Assembly (NCBI GenBank): GCA_037127315.1
Contig: JBBBDQ010001294.1
Coordinates: forward strand, 2,753,001-2,817,000
Length of the DNA stretch: 64,000 nt
Origin: Ascarosepion bandense
Taxonomy: Eukaryota; Mollusca; Cephalopoda; Sepiida; Sepiidae
Direction: 5' to 3'
The translations under genes were made by a program, and so were the position numbers. Below, in pieces: positions 54,361 through 64,000 of this stretch (position 1 is its first letter; each line of letters opens with the position of its first letter). The notes under the pieces are model-generated. The model had not been told where the DNA came from. It ran no database searches and saw only the letters and a list, made by a program, of their open reading frames with translations.

Positions 54361-54560
54361 TGCACAGTCAGTCATGTCTCTCTCGAGACATGATCATCCA
54401 AGTGTGTATCACATATGCCATTTAGCAGATAGAGTTTGGTAGGTCTCCATGTGTATTAAAATGAGCTCTAATTGATATATGGTCAGAGTGGTGTAATGTA
54501 AATCTTCTTGATAGGCATGATGTAATATATCCAATAAAATTATTTATTAATTTAGATTGA
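54361..54560. repeat. SINE tail scrap joined to a dispersed repeat
   Basis: 54361-54432 is a plus-strand SINE 3' tail (GTCAGTCATGTCTCTCTCGA). It continues into GAGTTTGGTAGGTCTCCATG, the inverted relative of the sequence split by the LINE at 40296-41292. Confidence 0.65.
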
Positions 54561-55019
54561 TCATGGAACATGTGAATTCATAAATAGTTACATACTAAAT
54601 ATATATATATATAAAGCAATACATATTTTCAGTTAAAAGTAAAATATAACCAAACCTGATAACTGCTAAAAGTATAGCCAAAATTGCTCGGACATACAAA
54701 TCATTTGGATAATTTCTACATAATTTACATTCAGAAAGGTAGTAAATTATAAGGACAAAAAAAAAATCACAAATAAAATAAAAAACTTAATATCAGTACC
54801 TTGTGTGTAATTTTTAATGAAACTTGTATATATATATATTTATATATATATATATATATATATAAAGGAAAACTCTAGACATCATCTGAAATAATTATAC
54901 ACTATAATTAATTTTGATAAGTGAGTTTATCCATCTCTTTAGATCATAGAGATACATTCAGTTTAATTTAAAAATATTTTTATTGAGAAAAATTAAACCA
55001 GATGTATTTCTGTGACCTG

Positions 55020-55215
55020 AAAAGATGCTTAAACTCACCTGTCAAAATAAATTATAGTTTATAACCACTTTAGATGATGTATTGAGTTTCCTGTATGTAT
55101 ATCATATTGCTCAGGATAATATCCATTGTGCACTCTATATAGATCTATCTTTTAATATTTTATATTAAATAGATTTTTTGGATTATCCTCTTCATTTATA
55201 GACTTAGCATCATTT
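55020..55215 (+). mobile_element. PLE terminal repeat (family B), partial
   Basis: ATAAATTATAGTTTATAACC to GATTATCCTCTTCATTTATA; matches 60145-60290 and 19967-20000. The hammerhead's first half is missing. Confidence 0.6.
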
Positions 55216-55217
<2 letters not shown>

Positions 55218-55259
<42 letters not shown>

Positions 55260-55260
55260 G
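55218..55260. repeat. (CT)n(TA)n microsatellite
   Basis: About 12 CT units then about 9 TA units, bordering copy P3. Confidence 0.95.
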
Positions 55261-55485
55261 TCATCTGCAGACAGATTTGTTTTGCTGTATCACAGCTCAT
55301 CAGTATGGACAGCCGATTGTTTTTTTACCCAGGATTGAAACTCAACCGAATTGGCATGAGTCGGTGATTCTACCTCTGAGCTATGGCACGCGGTAGAAAG
55401 AGGCAGAGTTTTTAGCGAGTATATTATCATTATACACGCCCACTAGCTGAGAGTGTTCTAATTCGTTGCTGAATGAACGATATAT
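55261..55485 (-). mobile_element. tRNA-headed, hammerhead-tailed element, copy P3
   Basis: Minus strand: GAGTGTATAATG-type body, tRNA-like CATAGCTCAGAGGTAGAATC (A box) and GAGTTTCAATCCTGG (B box), then the hammerhead relic 55263-55307 with CTGATGA, stem II GCTGT/ACAGC and AAAA for GAAA. Bordered by (TA)n on both sides. Confidence 0.75.
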
Positions 55486-55605
55486 ATATCCAAATGAATA
55501 AGAACAGAGAAAATAATGGCAATGTTCAAAACATTAATTTCAGTGCTCAATATAAAAATAGAGCAAGGAATATTTATTATTGATTATTATGTTAGAACAT
55601 GTGCA

Positions 55606-55667
55606 AACTACTACAAAATTATATATTTTGTTTCGATATTGAAAGAACAATTTCTCATCAGGTAGTT
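55606..55667 (-). ncRNA. Hammerhead ribozyme, complete consensus core
   Basis: Minus: stem I AACTAC (55667-55662) with GTAGTT (55611-55606), 6 pairs. CTGATGA at 55661-55655. Stem II GA-A-ATTG with CAAT-A-TC (one A-A mismatch) at 55654-55635. GAAA at 55634-55631. Stem III CAAAAT/ATTTTG (55630-55625 with 55619-55614). UA at 55613-55612; cleavage is predicted after 55612. Every invariant base is present and all three stems are long. Confidence 0.8.
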
Positions 55668-55707
55668 AATAATGATGGTAATCATTGTTAGTCATTGTTT
55701 ACCATCA

Positions 55708-55765
55708 TTGATGAGACATTGTTCTTTCAATGTTGAAACAAAATATACAATTTTGTAGTAATTTG
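55708..55765 (+). ncRNA. Hammerhead relic in the opposite arm
   Basis: TTGATGA (C3 lost) at 55708-55714, stem II GACATTG/CAATGTT, GAAA 55735-55738, stem III CAAAAT/ATTTTG, UA 55756-55757. Stem I is disrupted by a TAATTTG insertion. Confidence 0.6.
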
Positions 55766-55796
55766 TAGTTTGCACAAGTTCTAATGGAATAATTGT

Positions 55797-55837
<41 letters not shown>
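55797..55837. repeat. (TA)n microsatellite
   Basis: About 20 TA units. Confidence 0.95.
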
Positions 55838-55841
<4 letters not shown>

Positions 55842-55975
55842 TCAGGTGAAGAGAACCAAGTTTTACAATTTTGAGTTCTCTGCTATTTACTTTTTAAAAA
55901 GTGCTCAATACAACAAATATTATAGAGCATAATTAAATAATTAAATTTGGTTTTTATTGAAAATTGATATAGTTT

Positions 55976-56033
55976 ACATTGCGATATGGAAACTTCTATG
56001 TTTTGAGATTTTTACCTCATCATCATTCAATGT
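55976..56033 (-). ncRNA. Hammerhead relic in left PLE terminus
   Basis: Minus: stem I ACATTG/CAATGT, ATGATGA for CTGATGA, stem II GAG/CTC, AAAA for GAAA, then UC. Two core losses. Confidence 0.45.
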
Positions 56034-56512
56034 TAGCTCATTTTTGTGAAAATGATTTTCATTTGAATATAAGAAACAATATGTTTGTTATTTATGGATA
56101 TGAGAAGACAGAAAAATTTATGTGTGTTCAATTTAGCTAATCAGAATAGAGATCCACTTTAAATTTGAAAAAAGGTTATATTTTTGGGGAATCCATAATT
56201 TCTTATTTCAATCTCAATGACAAGAGTGTCTGTGGTTTAATAATAATAATCCATTAATAAGATTTTCTATAAAAAACTCTAAAATTAAGTTATAGTTGTT
56301 TGAATAATCTGGAAAAAATTATAAAAAATCATAATAATAATATTTTAAATAAAAATTGAATTGAAAATAAGAATTATCCAATAAAATAAGAATTATCCAA
56401 TAAAATAAGAATTATCCAATAACTGAAATTAATAATTTGAATAATAATAAATGTAATTGTAAAACCCTACAAAGTGTCCTTTAGAAAAAAATCAATGGGC
56501 GGACCTGAAGCA

Positions 56513-57110
56513 AACTACCACCATGTTTAATTTCATTGTTTAATTTCATTGTTTTTCATTTTTTTTTTTTTTCAGTGCAGTCCTATTGATTGTTACTTAA
56601 ACTTTCTGATTATGAAAAAAAACTTTGAAAAATTACAATATTTAAACAAATTTGTTGTGGGGGTCAGTTTCTCATACGACATTAAAATGAATCAATCCTC
56701 CATTTTCAAACCACTTGCATAAGAAACTTGCATAAGAAACAGGTTCCCCCACCAAAATTGTTTAAATATTGAAATTTTTGCAAATCTTTTTGTCATTCGT
56801 AAAGTTTAAGGTGTAAAAGATAATATTGCACTGAAAAAAGTCCAAAAAATTTAATAATGAACAAATTTACAGATAGCAATAATGTCATACCGGCAACTGG
56901 TTTCAAAATAGAGGCTCGATTTACTATAACATTGTATGAGAAACTGATCCCCACCAGAAAATGTTTAAATATTGAAATTTTTCAAAATTTTTTTGTCAGT
57001 CATAAAGCTAAGTGGGTAATCGATAGGACTGCACTGAAAAAAGTTTTTAAAAAAATGAAAAACAACAAAATTAAATGTGGTTGTAATCTGCTTCAGGTCC
57101 GCTAATCAGT
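56513..57110. mobile_element. Non-autonomous DNA element with about 180-bp inverted repeats
   Basis: Left GCGGACCTGAAGCAAACTAC and right GTAATCTGCTTCAGGTCCGC. The inverted similarity extends over about 180 bp per arm (GCAGTCCTATTGATTG/CGATAGGACTGC, GAGAAACTGATCCCC and its mate). A third, partial copy of the arm lies in the centre (56740-56850). Flanks AATCAATG and AATCAGTG could be an 8-bp target duplication, which would suggest hAT, but the junction is unclear. Confidence 0.7.
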
Positions 57111-57526
57111 GCATTATTTCTTCAATGAAAAACCCTAGTAATGTAAAGATTTATGTGGGTAGTAATAAGAACTCTCTGTAAAAATCATTTATCAACACAC
57201 ATCTTCATTGAATAATAAGTACAGAAATAGAACATCCCTATCAAAATATTATTGGTATCTAAAAGAAACAAATAAAATTCCCACATTAAAATGGAAAACT
57301 TTTTAAAAAAGCTCAAATATGTAAGTCTTTAAACAACCTATGATCCTTGTGTCTATATGAAAAGCTTAAAAATTTATATTATTAAATTTCTTAAAAATAA
57401 AAATCAATTAAATAAACTTAATAAAATAAATGAACATTGCAAAATGTTCACCTTAGAATATGGTTAAAAAGATTCCTCATAAAAAAATTTGTTAACTAAT
57501 ATTTATCTAATAATTTGTTTTATATT

Positions 57527-58898
57527 ATTTTTTTTTTTTTTTTTTTTTAATCATTTCACCCCGAGCAAGGCAGAAACGCCACTGATGTGCAGGGGGTTAC
57601 ATAAATGTAGAAAGATTAATTAGAAAAGAGTGAGGAGTACAAGCTAGTTAGAAAGGAACAATAGAAAACTGAGAAAGCAGGTGCAATGACAGGTACATGG
57701 GCGGAGAGAAAGGGAAGGTTATACAGGGGAGGGGAGAGAGCTAGAGGCCAGTGGTTAGTAGGTGAGTATTAACTTTGCTTTAAATTTCTGGAGGTCGTAG
57801 CCGTCAGGAAAGCAAGAATACGGGAGTGAGTTCCACAGGCGGGAAGTGCGAGAGAGGAAGCTGCTGGAGTAGAATTGTCGTCTGCGTTTGGCTAACCTGA
57901 CTGTGAATGGGTGGGACCCAGTTGCCAGTCTGGTTGAACGGGTAAACACCTGTTGAGGAGGCATCAGTGACTTAAGCTCATCCGAGCAGAAGCCATGAAG
58001 GTATTTATAGAAGAGACAGAGGGAGGCCACATTTCGACGATGGGAAAGTGGCTGCAGACGAGTCGCCAGATCAGAACCTATCACATTACAGACTCTCCTT
58101 TGGAGCTTGTCGAGAACACTGAGGAGAACGGCAGGGGCACCTGACCATAAATGGCAGCAGTACTCCATGCACGGACGGATGGTTGACTTGTATATATGCA
58201 GGATGGATTCAGGTGGAAAAAACATCCTGGATCGACATAGTGACCCAATCTTCTTAGCAGTAGATTTTGCTATGGATTCAATATAGTGCTTCCATTTGAG
58301 GTCTGAGGACAGGGTAAGTCCGAGGAGGCGTAGTGTATTACTCTCCGGGAGAATCATCTGGTCCATGCTTATGGGAGGCAGAAGAGGTTGCCTGTAATGG
58401 TTGACAGACAACAGCTTGGTCTTCGAGGAATTGAAGTTGACAAGCCACTTCTTGCCCCAGTTCACCACAGAGTGTAGATCCCGCTCAAGGTCAGCAGCGA
58501 GATTTTGTCTGTCCGCCACGACAGGTTTCTTACTGGAGCGGGAGTATATTGTAGTGTCATCTGCGTAGATGCCTACTTGGGACCTGATCTCATCTGGGAG
58601 GTCGTTGATGAAAATAAGGAAGAGCGTTGGGCCCAGGATAGAGCCTTGTGGGACACCAGCATTCGTGCTGTAGGACGAAGAGGCACGCCCATTCAGAACG
58701 ACCTTCATTTTGCGGTTATTTAAGAAAGATTGGATTAGGTCAAGCAGGCGACCGGTAATACCATAACCGCGTAGTTTGCATAGGAGGCCAGGGTGCCAAA
58801 CCCTGTCGAAAGCCTTGGAGATATCCAGAGCAACCGCGCGAGCCTCGTCAGACTCATCAAGGGCCTGTAGCATGTACTCCGTTACAGTAGTTAGCAGG
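57527..58898 (-). CDS. CR1/Jockey-type LINE, open RT fragment (372 codons)
   Basis: Minus frame 57755-58873 is uninterrupted. It has LDISKAFDRVW with Asp 17 and 23, GVPQGSILGPT (73-83), IYADDTTIYS with YADD at 103-106, and KTKLLSVNHYRQPLLPP. Then come LGLTLSSDLKWKHYIESIAK (thumb), SILHIYKSTIRPCMEYCCHL and the C-terminal block ending SRLWNSLPYSCFPDGYDLQK. RT fingers and endonuclease are missing: the copy is 5' truncated at about 58898. 3' UTR ends CTTGCTCGGGGTGAAATGAT plus a run of about 22 A (T at 57527-57548). The best-preserved LINE here, probably the youngest, but it cannot be autonomous. Confidence 0.9.
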
Positions 58899-59413
58899 TT
58901 AAATCGATATTAAAATAATTAAATAGATATTTAAATTTTTAATAATTAAATATATATGAAAAATTTGTATTATGATATTAAAATTTTTACAAATTAAGAG
59001 TTTTATGAAAAATTAGAATAAAATTAATTCTGAATCAAAATAAAAATTATATAATTACACTAAAAGTTCCCTTTAAGTCAGATCAAAAATATAGAATGTT
59101 TTTTTCTTTGTTGTTTTAGAAAATGATGGGATACAGAGAAAACTAATAGAATAATTTTGTAATGATAATAAATACATAACAGAAGTACAGGCTAGACAAG
59201 GGGTTTGATCAACTGACACTCTTGCCGTTAAGATTAAAAAAAAAAATCATGTATTCACCAAAAACATAACTTTTTTCAAATTTAAACTGGATCTCTATTC
59301 TGATTAGTTAAACTTTATGTGTGAACACACACATAAATTTTTCTACCTTCCCACATCTATAACAAATGTATTGTTTCTCTTATTCAAATGAAAATCATTT
59401 TCACAATGAGCTA

Positions 59414-59471
59414 ATATTGCCTGACAACGAAGTAAAAATCTCGAAACATAGAAGTTTTCATGACGCAATGT
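59414..59471 (+). ncRNA. Hammerhead-like motif in right PLE terminus
   Basis: Stem I ATATTGC/GCAATGT (7 pairs), CTGACAA (G8 lost), weak stem II, GAAA at 59443-59446, stem III CAT-A-GAA with TTC-ATG, AC in place of UH. Same architecture as 55976-56033. Confidence 0.5.
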
Positions 59472-59511
59472 AAACTATATTAATTTTAAATAAAACAACT
59501 AATTTAATTAT

Positions 59512-59660
59512 ATATAGTCATTGACAGACATTTCTCTTTTGCAGCTCGTTAGTATGGTTAGGCATATGATTGCTGCCTGCCAGGATTGAAACCTGGCCAG
59601 TTTGATATCAGTCAGAGATTCTACCACTATTGCCATACAGTAGAGGAAAGCAAATTTAAC
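59512..59660 (-). mobile_element. tRNA-headed, hammerhead-tailed element, copy P4 (decayed)
   Basis: Minus: GTAGAATCTCTGACTG, GGTTTCAATCCTGGCAGG (B box intact), then AACCATACTAACGAGCTG and GTCTGTCAATGAC. The ribozyme is destroyed. Ends next to TATATA. Confidence 0.6.
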
Positions 59661-59685
59661 ATATTATATACACAATGTAAATACA

Positions 59686-59686
<1 letters not shown>

Positions 59687-59725
<39 letters not shown>

Positions 59726-59826
59726 CTGAAGTTTCTGAAAGGTTTTTTCTGTTGCTGAGGTGATGTGTCGTCCCCCGTGGGGATCTTCATATCGAAATGG
59801 CCATTCAACATCTTTGAATTAATCCT

Positions 59827-59881
<55 letters not shown>
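59687..59881. repeat. Two (TA)n runs around a hammerhead module
   Basis: (TA)n at 59687-59723 and 59835-59881. Confidence 0.9.
59751..59809 (+). ncRNA. Hammerhead ribozyme-like fold (family C), U at position 9
   Basis: Stem I GTTG/CAAC (59751-59754 with 59806-59809). CTGAGGT at 59755-59761. Long stem II GATGTG/CATATC plus inner CCCC/GGGG. GAAA 59794-59797. U-A stem III, then UU at 59804-59805. Only A9 deviates. Stem II differs in sequence from 23628-23673 but pairs as well, which supports a selected fold. Confidence 0.55.
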
Positions 59882-59883
<2 letters not shown>

Positions 59884-60048
59884 TTAAAGATCAAATGTAA
59901 GTATATCAAATTCTGACGAGACAATAAGATAAAGAATAAATAGGAAACTAACAGAAAACTTTTTACTTTTTCTGTCAATCTTTGATGAAACTTTAAAAAA
60001 ATTGAAGCATATTAGATTGAAATACATTTGCTATTTGTTCTGTATGTT

Positions 60049-60050
<2 letters not shown>

Positions 60051-60094
<44 letters not shown>
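60051..60094. repeat. (TA)n microsatellite
   Basis: About 22 TA units directly before a family B terminal repeat. Others nearby: 60293-60329 (TG/TA) and 60772-60805 (TA). Confidence 0.95.
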
Positions 60095-60095
<1 letters not shown>

Positions 60096-60290
60096 AACAA
60101 ATATAGTGTGGTCTGATGAAATGAGCCAATTTAGCTCATAGATATGAATTATAATTTATAATATCATATTGCTCTGGATAACATCTATTGAGCTCTCTAT
60201 ACAGATATAACACTTAATATTCGATATTAAGTAATTAAGTAGATGTTTTTGGATTATCCTCACCATTCATGGACTTGACATCATTACCTA
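60095..60290 (+). mobile_element. PLE terminal repeat (family B)
   Basis: GGAACAAATATAGTGTGGTC onward; parallels 19915-20010 and 55020-55215. Confidence 0.65.
60109..60165 (+). ncRNA. Hammerhead relic (family B)
   Basis: TGGT, CTGATGA (60113-60119), perfect stem II ATGAGC/GCTCAT (60121-60126 with 60134-60139), GATA for GAAA, stem III AATTATAATT; the stem I 3' strand is lost. Confidence 0.55.
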
Positions 60291-60291
60291 T

Positions 60292-60329
<38 letters not shown>

Positions 60330-60330
60330 C

Positions 60331-60769
60331 AAAGCACTATATATCAAAAGCATCTCACTATAAGACAGGCACTATATATCAAACAATTTTCTCCTAGCAT
60401 CAACCTTATATTATTTAACAGTAGAAATGGAGTTTTGAAAGATTTTTAAAAAGTAGATAGAGGCTTATGTGATTTCTAGTCACATACGTGATGTGATAGC
60501 TTTTAAAGAATGCTTTTTTACAAAATTTGTGGATAAAATAACAACATCAAAAACATAAGATCCTTGAGAAAGGCCAGTGAAGTGGCTGAAGGTGCTTGGA
60601 AAGTAAAAGATTATGAAACATTTTTACATTTCTAACCCCCAGCAAAAAAGGAAACATGTAAGAATACTGAAAAAATTTAAATCAAAAATTAATAAAATTT
60701 TCCCCTGTCAATTGTTTTTCTCCTGTCGATCTTTTTTAACAAAACATGTTTAAAAGAAAGTTTAGCTGC

Positions 60770-60805
<36 letters not shown>

Positions 60806-61172
60806 TGAGGCACAATTTCTGTCTAGAAAACACAAATGAAAAAAAACAGACCAGTTGTTTTTATACTCTATCTTTATCTCATTTCATATTTCATTTATCA
60901 CTATACAGGTAAATTATATTTTTACAAAGGGATGCTGATGAATCTCAGCCCAGTCAGGAAGGAATGGAAATAAAAAATTATAATGGCCAGATTTTGGTAA
61001 GCGGTTTGGCCCAAGAACTTATCAGCAGCAGCTTATTGTCACAAGAAACATTATTCATCAAGCAATGAAAATCCTTCCTCAGATAAATTGTGATTCATAT
61101 GGTATTATTCATAAAGGAAGTTTTATAACAAAAATGAAACATACAGCTTTATTAGAAGACTTATGTGCATTG
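60331..61172. other. No recognised feature
   Basis: AT-rich, one (TA)n at 60772-60805. Phrases such as CACTATATATCAAA occur twice near 60340-60385. Confidence 0.4.
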
Positions 61173-61470
61173 TAATGCAGTAGCTATCGACTCAGAATGT
61201 GAAATTGGAGAACCGAGCATGAATTTCAGTTGAATTTGTTGCATTCACTTATGTGCAAACACACTTGGGAAGAGTATTAATCCATCTTTTCTCTCTCCAG
61301 CTATGGGTTAAATACCAGGACAGATTGCATTCTATAGCCATAGTTGGCAACCAGTCTGCCACAGAAAATAATGGCAACCTACTGTGGGAAAATCTTCAGC
61401 CCAGTTAGTCATCTCTCTTTCGAGACATGATCACCCAAGTGTGTATCACATATGACACTTAAGTGTGTAT
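61173..61470 (+). mobile_element. tRNA-derived SINE (OR2-like), diverged
   Basis: TTGTAATGCAGTAGCTATCG (A-box region), GCATGAATTTCAGTTG (decayed B box), then the full body to GACACTTAAGTG. Confidence 0.8.
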
Positions 61471-61644
61471 GACTTATGAATTATGATAAGTACTTTTTTT
61501 TAACATAAAGCTGAATACTTTAAACTTGAGCCAACAAATAAAAAAGGTTAGTAAATTTCTATTTAGCTTCATATAAGTTTAAACTTTGATTATACTGTTT
61601 TATTATTTTTAAATTATTTTGAATGATTACATTTCTTATTTAGT

Positions 61645-61715
61645 GGCACAGGTAGCACAATGGTTAAGAAAATGGAATCAGTAATCAAGAGTTCAAATTT
61701 CAGACGGATCTAATA
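61645..61715 (+). mobile_element. Different tRNA-like SINE head
   Basis: GGTAGCACAATGGTTAAGAA (A box) and AGAGTTCAAATTTCAGAC (B box) about 33 bases apart. The body is not recognised. Not a functional tRNA: no cloverleaf closing pairs. Confidence 0.45.
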
Positions 61716-62865
61716 ACATTCAAATATAACTAGAGAGTGCTTTATTCTTCAAGTTAGAGATTTTTTATTGATATTGCTCTAACACAAATTTTCCTATGGT
61801 GTGCCATTGTTTTTATGCTATGGTTTTAATAAATATATCAACAAACAGAAATGGAACTATAATACTATAAATATTAAATTCTCACCCAAATAACACATTC
61901 TTCAGTTATGTAATATTTGTTTTATAGGTCATAGGCATGTTAGAACATTGGTGTAAAATATTTTAGATTAGCAATTCAATTTTAAAATATTAATTTGGGA
62001 AAAACATTTACTTTCCACTTTTACAAGCATTTTCATGCATTCCTTAACCTTAAACACTCTTTAGGTGACTTCAGTCACAATTGTCTTCCCATTGGAGTTG
62101 ACACAAATCATCAAATAACGGTATATTTAAATTTCATGATTGTGTTGTCACATCCCACTATAGCAACAGCAAAAAAACAGTCTAGACTTAAACTGAGATT
62201 AAGGCTACTGTAGTTTGTATTTGAGGAGCCACCATATATGGTGCAAGGAGACGTGGTACTTAAAAATTAATGTAAAGTGCTAAAGGTTAATGTATAGTGA
62301 GATGGAAAACGAACAATCCCTGAAGAGGACATGTACTTAAAGAATTGCTTTAGGTATCATCCTGATGATGACTGCTTGTAAACACTAGAAACAATAAAAA
62401 ATCACCTAGGAACTACTGTAACAGTTTCTGCTTGTTAAGGATTTTTCTAGGATGAATAATTACTTTCAACAATTTTAGAATTTTATATTTTTTTTATTAA
62501 AGTGTGAGCCATTATTAATTTTGACTAGCACTTATTTTCATCTTAATTTTCAAATGCTTTTTTTCTATAAATGAGGCTGTCATGCATATGGCAGAAAGTA
62601 GGCAGCACAAATGAAAAAATATTGGATAAAAATTTGCAATAAAAAGCAACCCAGAAATTAAGATGAATTAAAAGTGTCAATCAAAATTAATACAAATAAC
62701 ACTGATAATTACCCCACAACTTCCTTGGATTTATTAAAAGGGTAAAAGCTTTAAGAACTCTTAAAAAGAATTGCATGACTGATATGTGGTATTGTACAAA
62801 AAAAAAACAAACAATAAAGCAATCCCACAGCTCCTCCTGAGATCCAAGATAAAAGGCTGACTTAC

Positions 62866-62998
62866 CTTGGATAGCTTTATTCTGTGCCACCTCTCCTTTA
62901 TCCCAGCCATCTCCACTGTCAACCTGGGAAGACACCTTATCCGGAACCATAAATGTTCGTTCTTTCTGTCCCATTCCATGGGATGACCCACCTATTTC
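62866..62998 (-). CDS. Internal coding exon of an unrecognised host gene
   Basis: Minus: acceptor TCTTGGTTGTCTACAG before 62998, donor G/GTAAGTCAG after 62866, 133 bp. Frame starting at the exon's first base encodes EIGGSSHGMGQKERTFMVPD, KVSSQVDSGDGWDKGEVAQN and KAIQ, plus one leftover G. No stop. Polar, no known domain seen. The leftover phase fits the terminal exon at 45571-45980. More 5' exons must lie beyond the right edge of the window. Confidence 0.65.
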
Positions 62999-64000
62999 CT
63001 GTAGACAACCAAGAACCAGATGCAGTTTCACAATGTGCTTCAGATTCAATAATCATATGATAAGAATCAGTTTTCTTATTAAAGTACAGCACCTGATCAC
63101 CATGTCTTTAATAAAATGCAAAGTCGGTGATCAAATACAACTGACATAAAGTGGCTGTTTTATAAATCAATTGCACACTAAAACAATTCCCCTTTTTTAT
63201 TTTCAAATTTACATTTAATCACTTGGTGATCAGTGGCTTCAACTGGTAACTCTATGTTAAAACAAATGCATCCTTGATAACCTAGAGTATGGGTTCAGTT
63301 TTGTTATAATTCAAGTAATGAATTGATCCTCTATTTTATGTCTAATTGAAAAAGCATATAATGGATATAAAAGCTTGAGTCTACTTTTGATAATATTCTA
63401 ATTACAAAGTTGATTGCCAATTAGATGATTTCTTTTTTTAGTATTAAAACAATTATTTATGCATTGTTCATCATTCTTGACATGAGAAATTCTTATTATT
63501 TGTTAGAGTGTGTGGAGGTTAATTTTGTTTATATCACTAATAATCCATTTTATATTGTGTTCAAAAATATAAACAATTTAGGTGCAGTCAAGCATTTGTG
63601 AAGAGATTATTTTTATTGTTTTATCAGATTGAATAAGAAAAGTATTAGGTCTAAAACAGACTTCCTCAAACTTTTTCAAGGTTTACATACCTTCAAGATT
63701 TCAAAATCTTTCTTGTGTCCTTAACTTACTTAATGTTAAAAAATTAAATTTAAAAAATTCGTAATTGTCAAATTTAATATTAAAATGTTGGCAGTGTCTA
63801 AACTTTGTTCCCACAGAAACAAATGTCTTAAAAGGACACTTGCCACTTTTATTAATGTATATACTTGTCACTGCCTTGGCAATATCTTTATTTTAAAAAT
63901 CAATGATTAGAATTTTAATTGAATTCAAATATAAGAAAATGGATCTATACATTTTCTTTATTCTTGAGAACTGACAAAAAAAGTATTAAACACTATTTAT
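62999..64000 (-). other. Probable intron upstream of the exon
   Basis: AT-rich, no further exon or repeat recognised up to the window edge. Confidence 0.4.

Larger units (their letters stand above)
55590..55790. repeat. Long imperfect palindrome with a hammerhead in each arm
   Basis: Arms 55592-55662 and 55698-55783 are inverted copies (TTAGAACATGTGCAAACTAC and its mirrored relative). The loop holds GTAATCATTGTTAGTC. Confidence 0.85.
55940..59510 (+). mobile_element. Composite PLE with inverted termini, hosting two later insertions
   Basis: Termini 55940-56220 and 59240-59510 are inverted copies (AATCAGAATAGAGATCCACT left, mirrored right). Between them 57136-57310 is a PLE GIY-YIG relic, reading KIYVGS- and then NRTSLSKYYWYLKETNKIPT and LKWKT. 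A long-TIR element (56513-57110) and a LINE (57527-58898) interrupt it. Confidence 0.65.
45981..62865 (-). other. Inferred 16.9-kb intron packed with repeats
   Basis: Runs from the donor GTAAG (minus, 62865-62861) to the acceptor CAG (minus, 45983-45981). It is inferred from matching phases of the two exons. Additional exons inside cannot be excluded. Confidence 0.45.

Overview
The window looks like intergenic and intronic DNA from a metazoan with a large, AT-rich, repeat-dense genome. The best guess is a coleoid cephalopod (Octopus-like). The reasons are the abundance of one approximately 300-bp tRNA-headed SINE that resembles the octopus OR/OK SINEs, many CR1/Jockey-type and RTE-type LINE fragments, Penelope-like elements (PLEs), and countless (TA)n and (CA)n microsatellites. 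This assignment rests on recognising families by eye, not on a database search. I see no prokaryotic gene organisation.

Host genes: the only convincing host coding DNA is on the minus strand, in two exons. One is an internal exon at 62866-62998, with a clean acceptor and donor. The other is a terminal exon at 45571-45980. The phases match: one leftover base G plus a leading AT makes a GAT codon. They can therefore belong to one gene with an intron of about 16.9 kb that is full of transposons. I do not recognise the protein. Everything left of about 45 kb lies downstream of this gene and is a graveyard of mobile elements.

Layout. 0-3.8 kb: SINE and LINE scraps, some in head-to-head or duplicated arrangement. 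3.9-5.1 kb: a 22-copy 43-bp tandem array between inverted arms. 7.4-8.2 kb: a mariner-like remnant. 8.7-9.2 kb: an 18-copy 24-bp array with a palindromic core. 9.5-14.9 kb: LINE fragments, a third LINE family (minus strand) and a second mariner remnant. 14.9-15.3 kb: a tRNA-headed element ending in a hammerhead ribozyme. 16.07-16.82 kb: a solo LTR. 17.2-26.1 kb: several PLEs and their terminal repeats, interrupted by a 1.65-kb LINE. 27.5-29.1 kb: a pyrimidine-rich tract. 29.6-37.7 kb: RTE and LINE copies, a minus-strand PLE with a nested SINE, and a 5S-rRNA-headed SINE. 40.3-41.3 kb: a LINE 3' end with a 162-bp tandem expansion. 41.5-45.0 kb: two inverted arrays. 45.6-63 kb: the intron, with degenerate arrays, more LINE/RTE/PLE copies and a nested PLE (55.9-59.5 kb).

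The most interesting theme is self-cleaving RNA. Reading for CUGANGA / stem II / GAAA / stem III / UH gave about fifteen hammerhead-ribozyme-like folds. Four have a complete consensus core: 19931-19986, 24975-25018, 26592-26635 (+) and 55606-55667 (-). Most sit in PLE terminal repeats, where hammerheads are known. One class is different: an approximately 300-bp element with a Pol III-type tRNA-like head and a hammerhead at its 3' end, always next to (TA)n. It resembles Schistosoma Sm-alpha SINEs and metazoan retrozymes. Boundaries of degenerate elements are approximate (about 10-30 bp).
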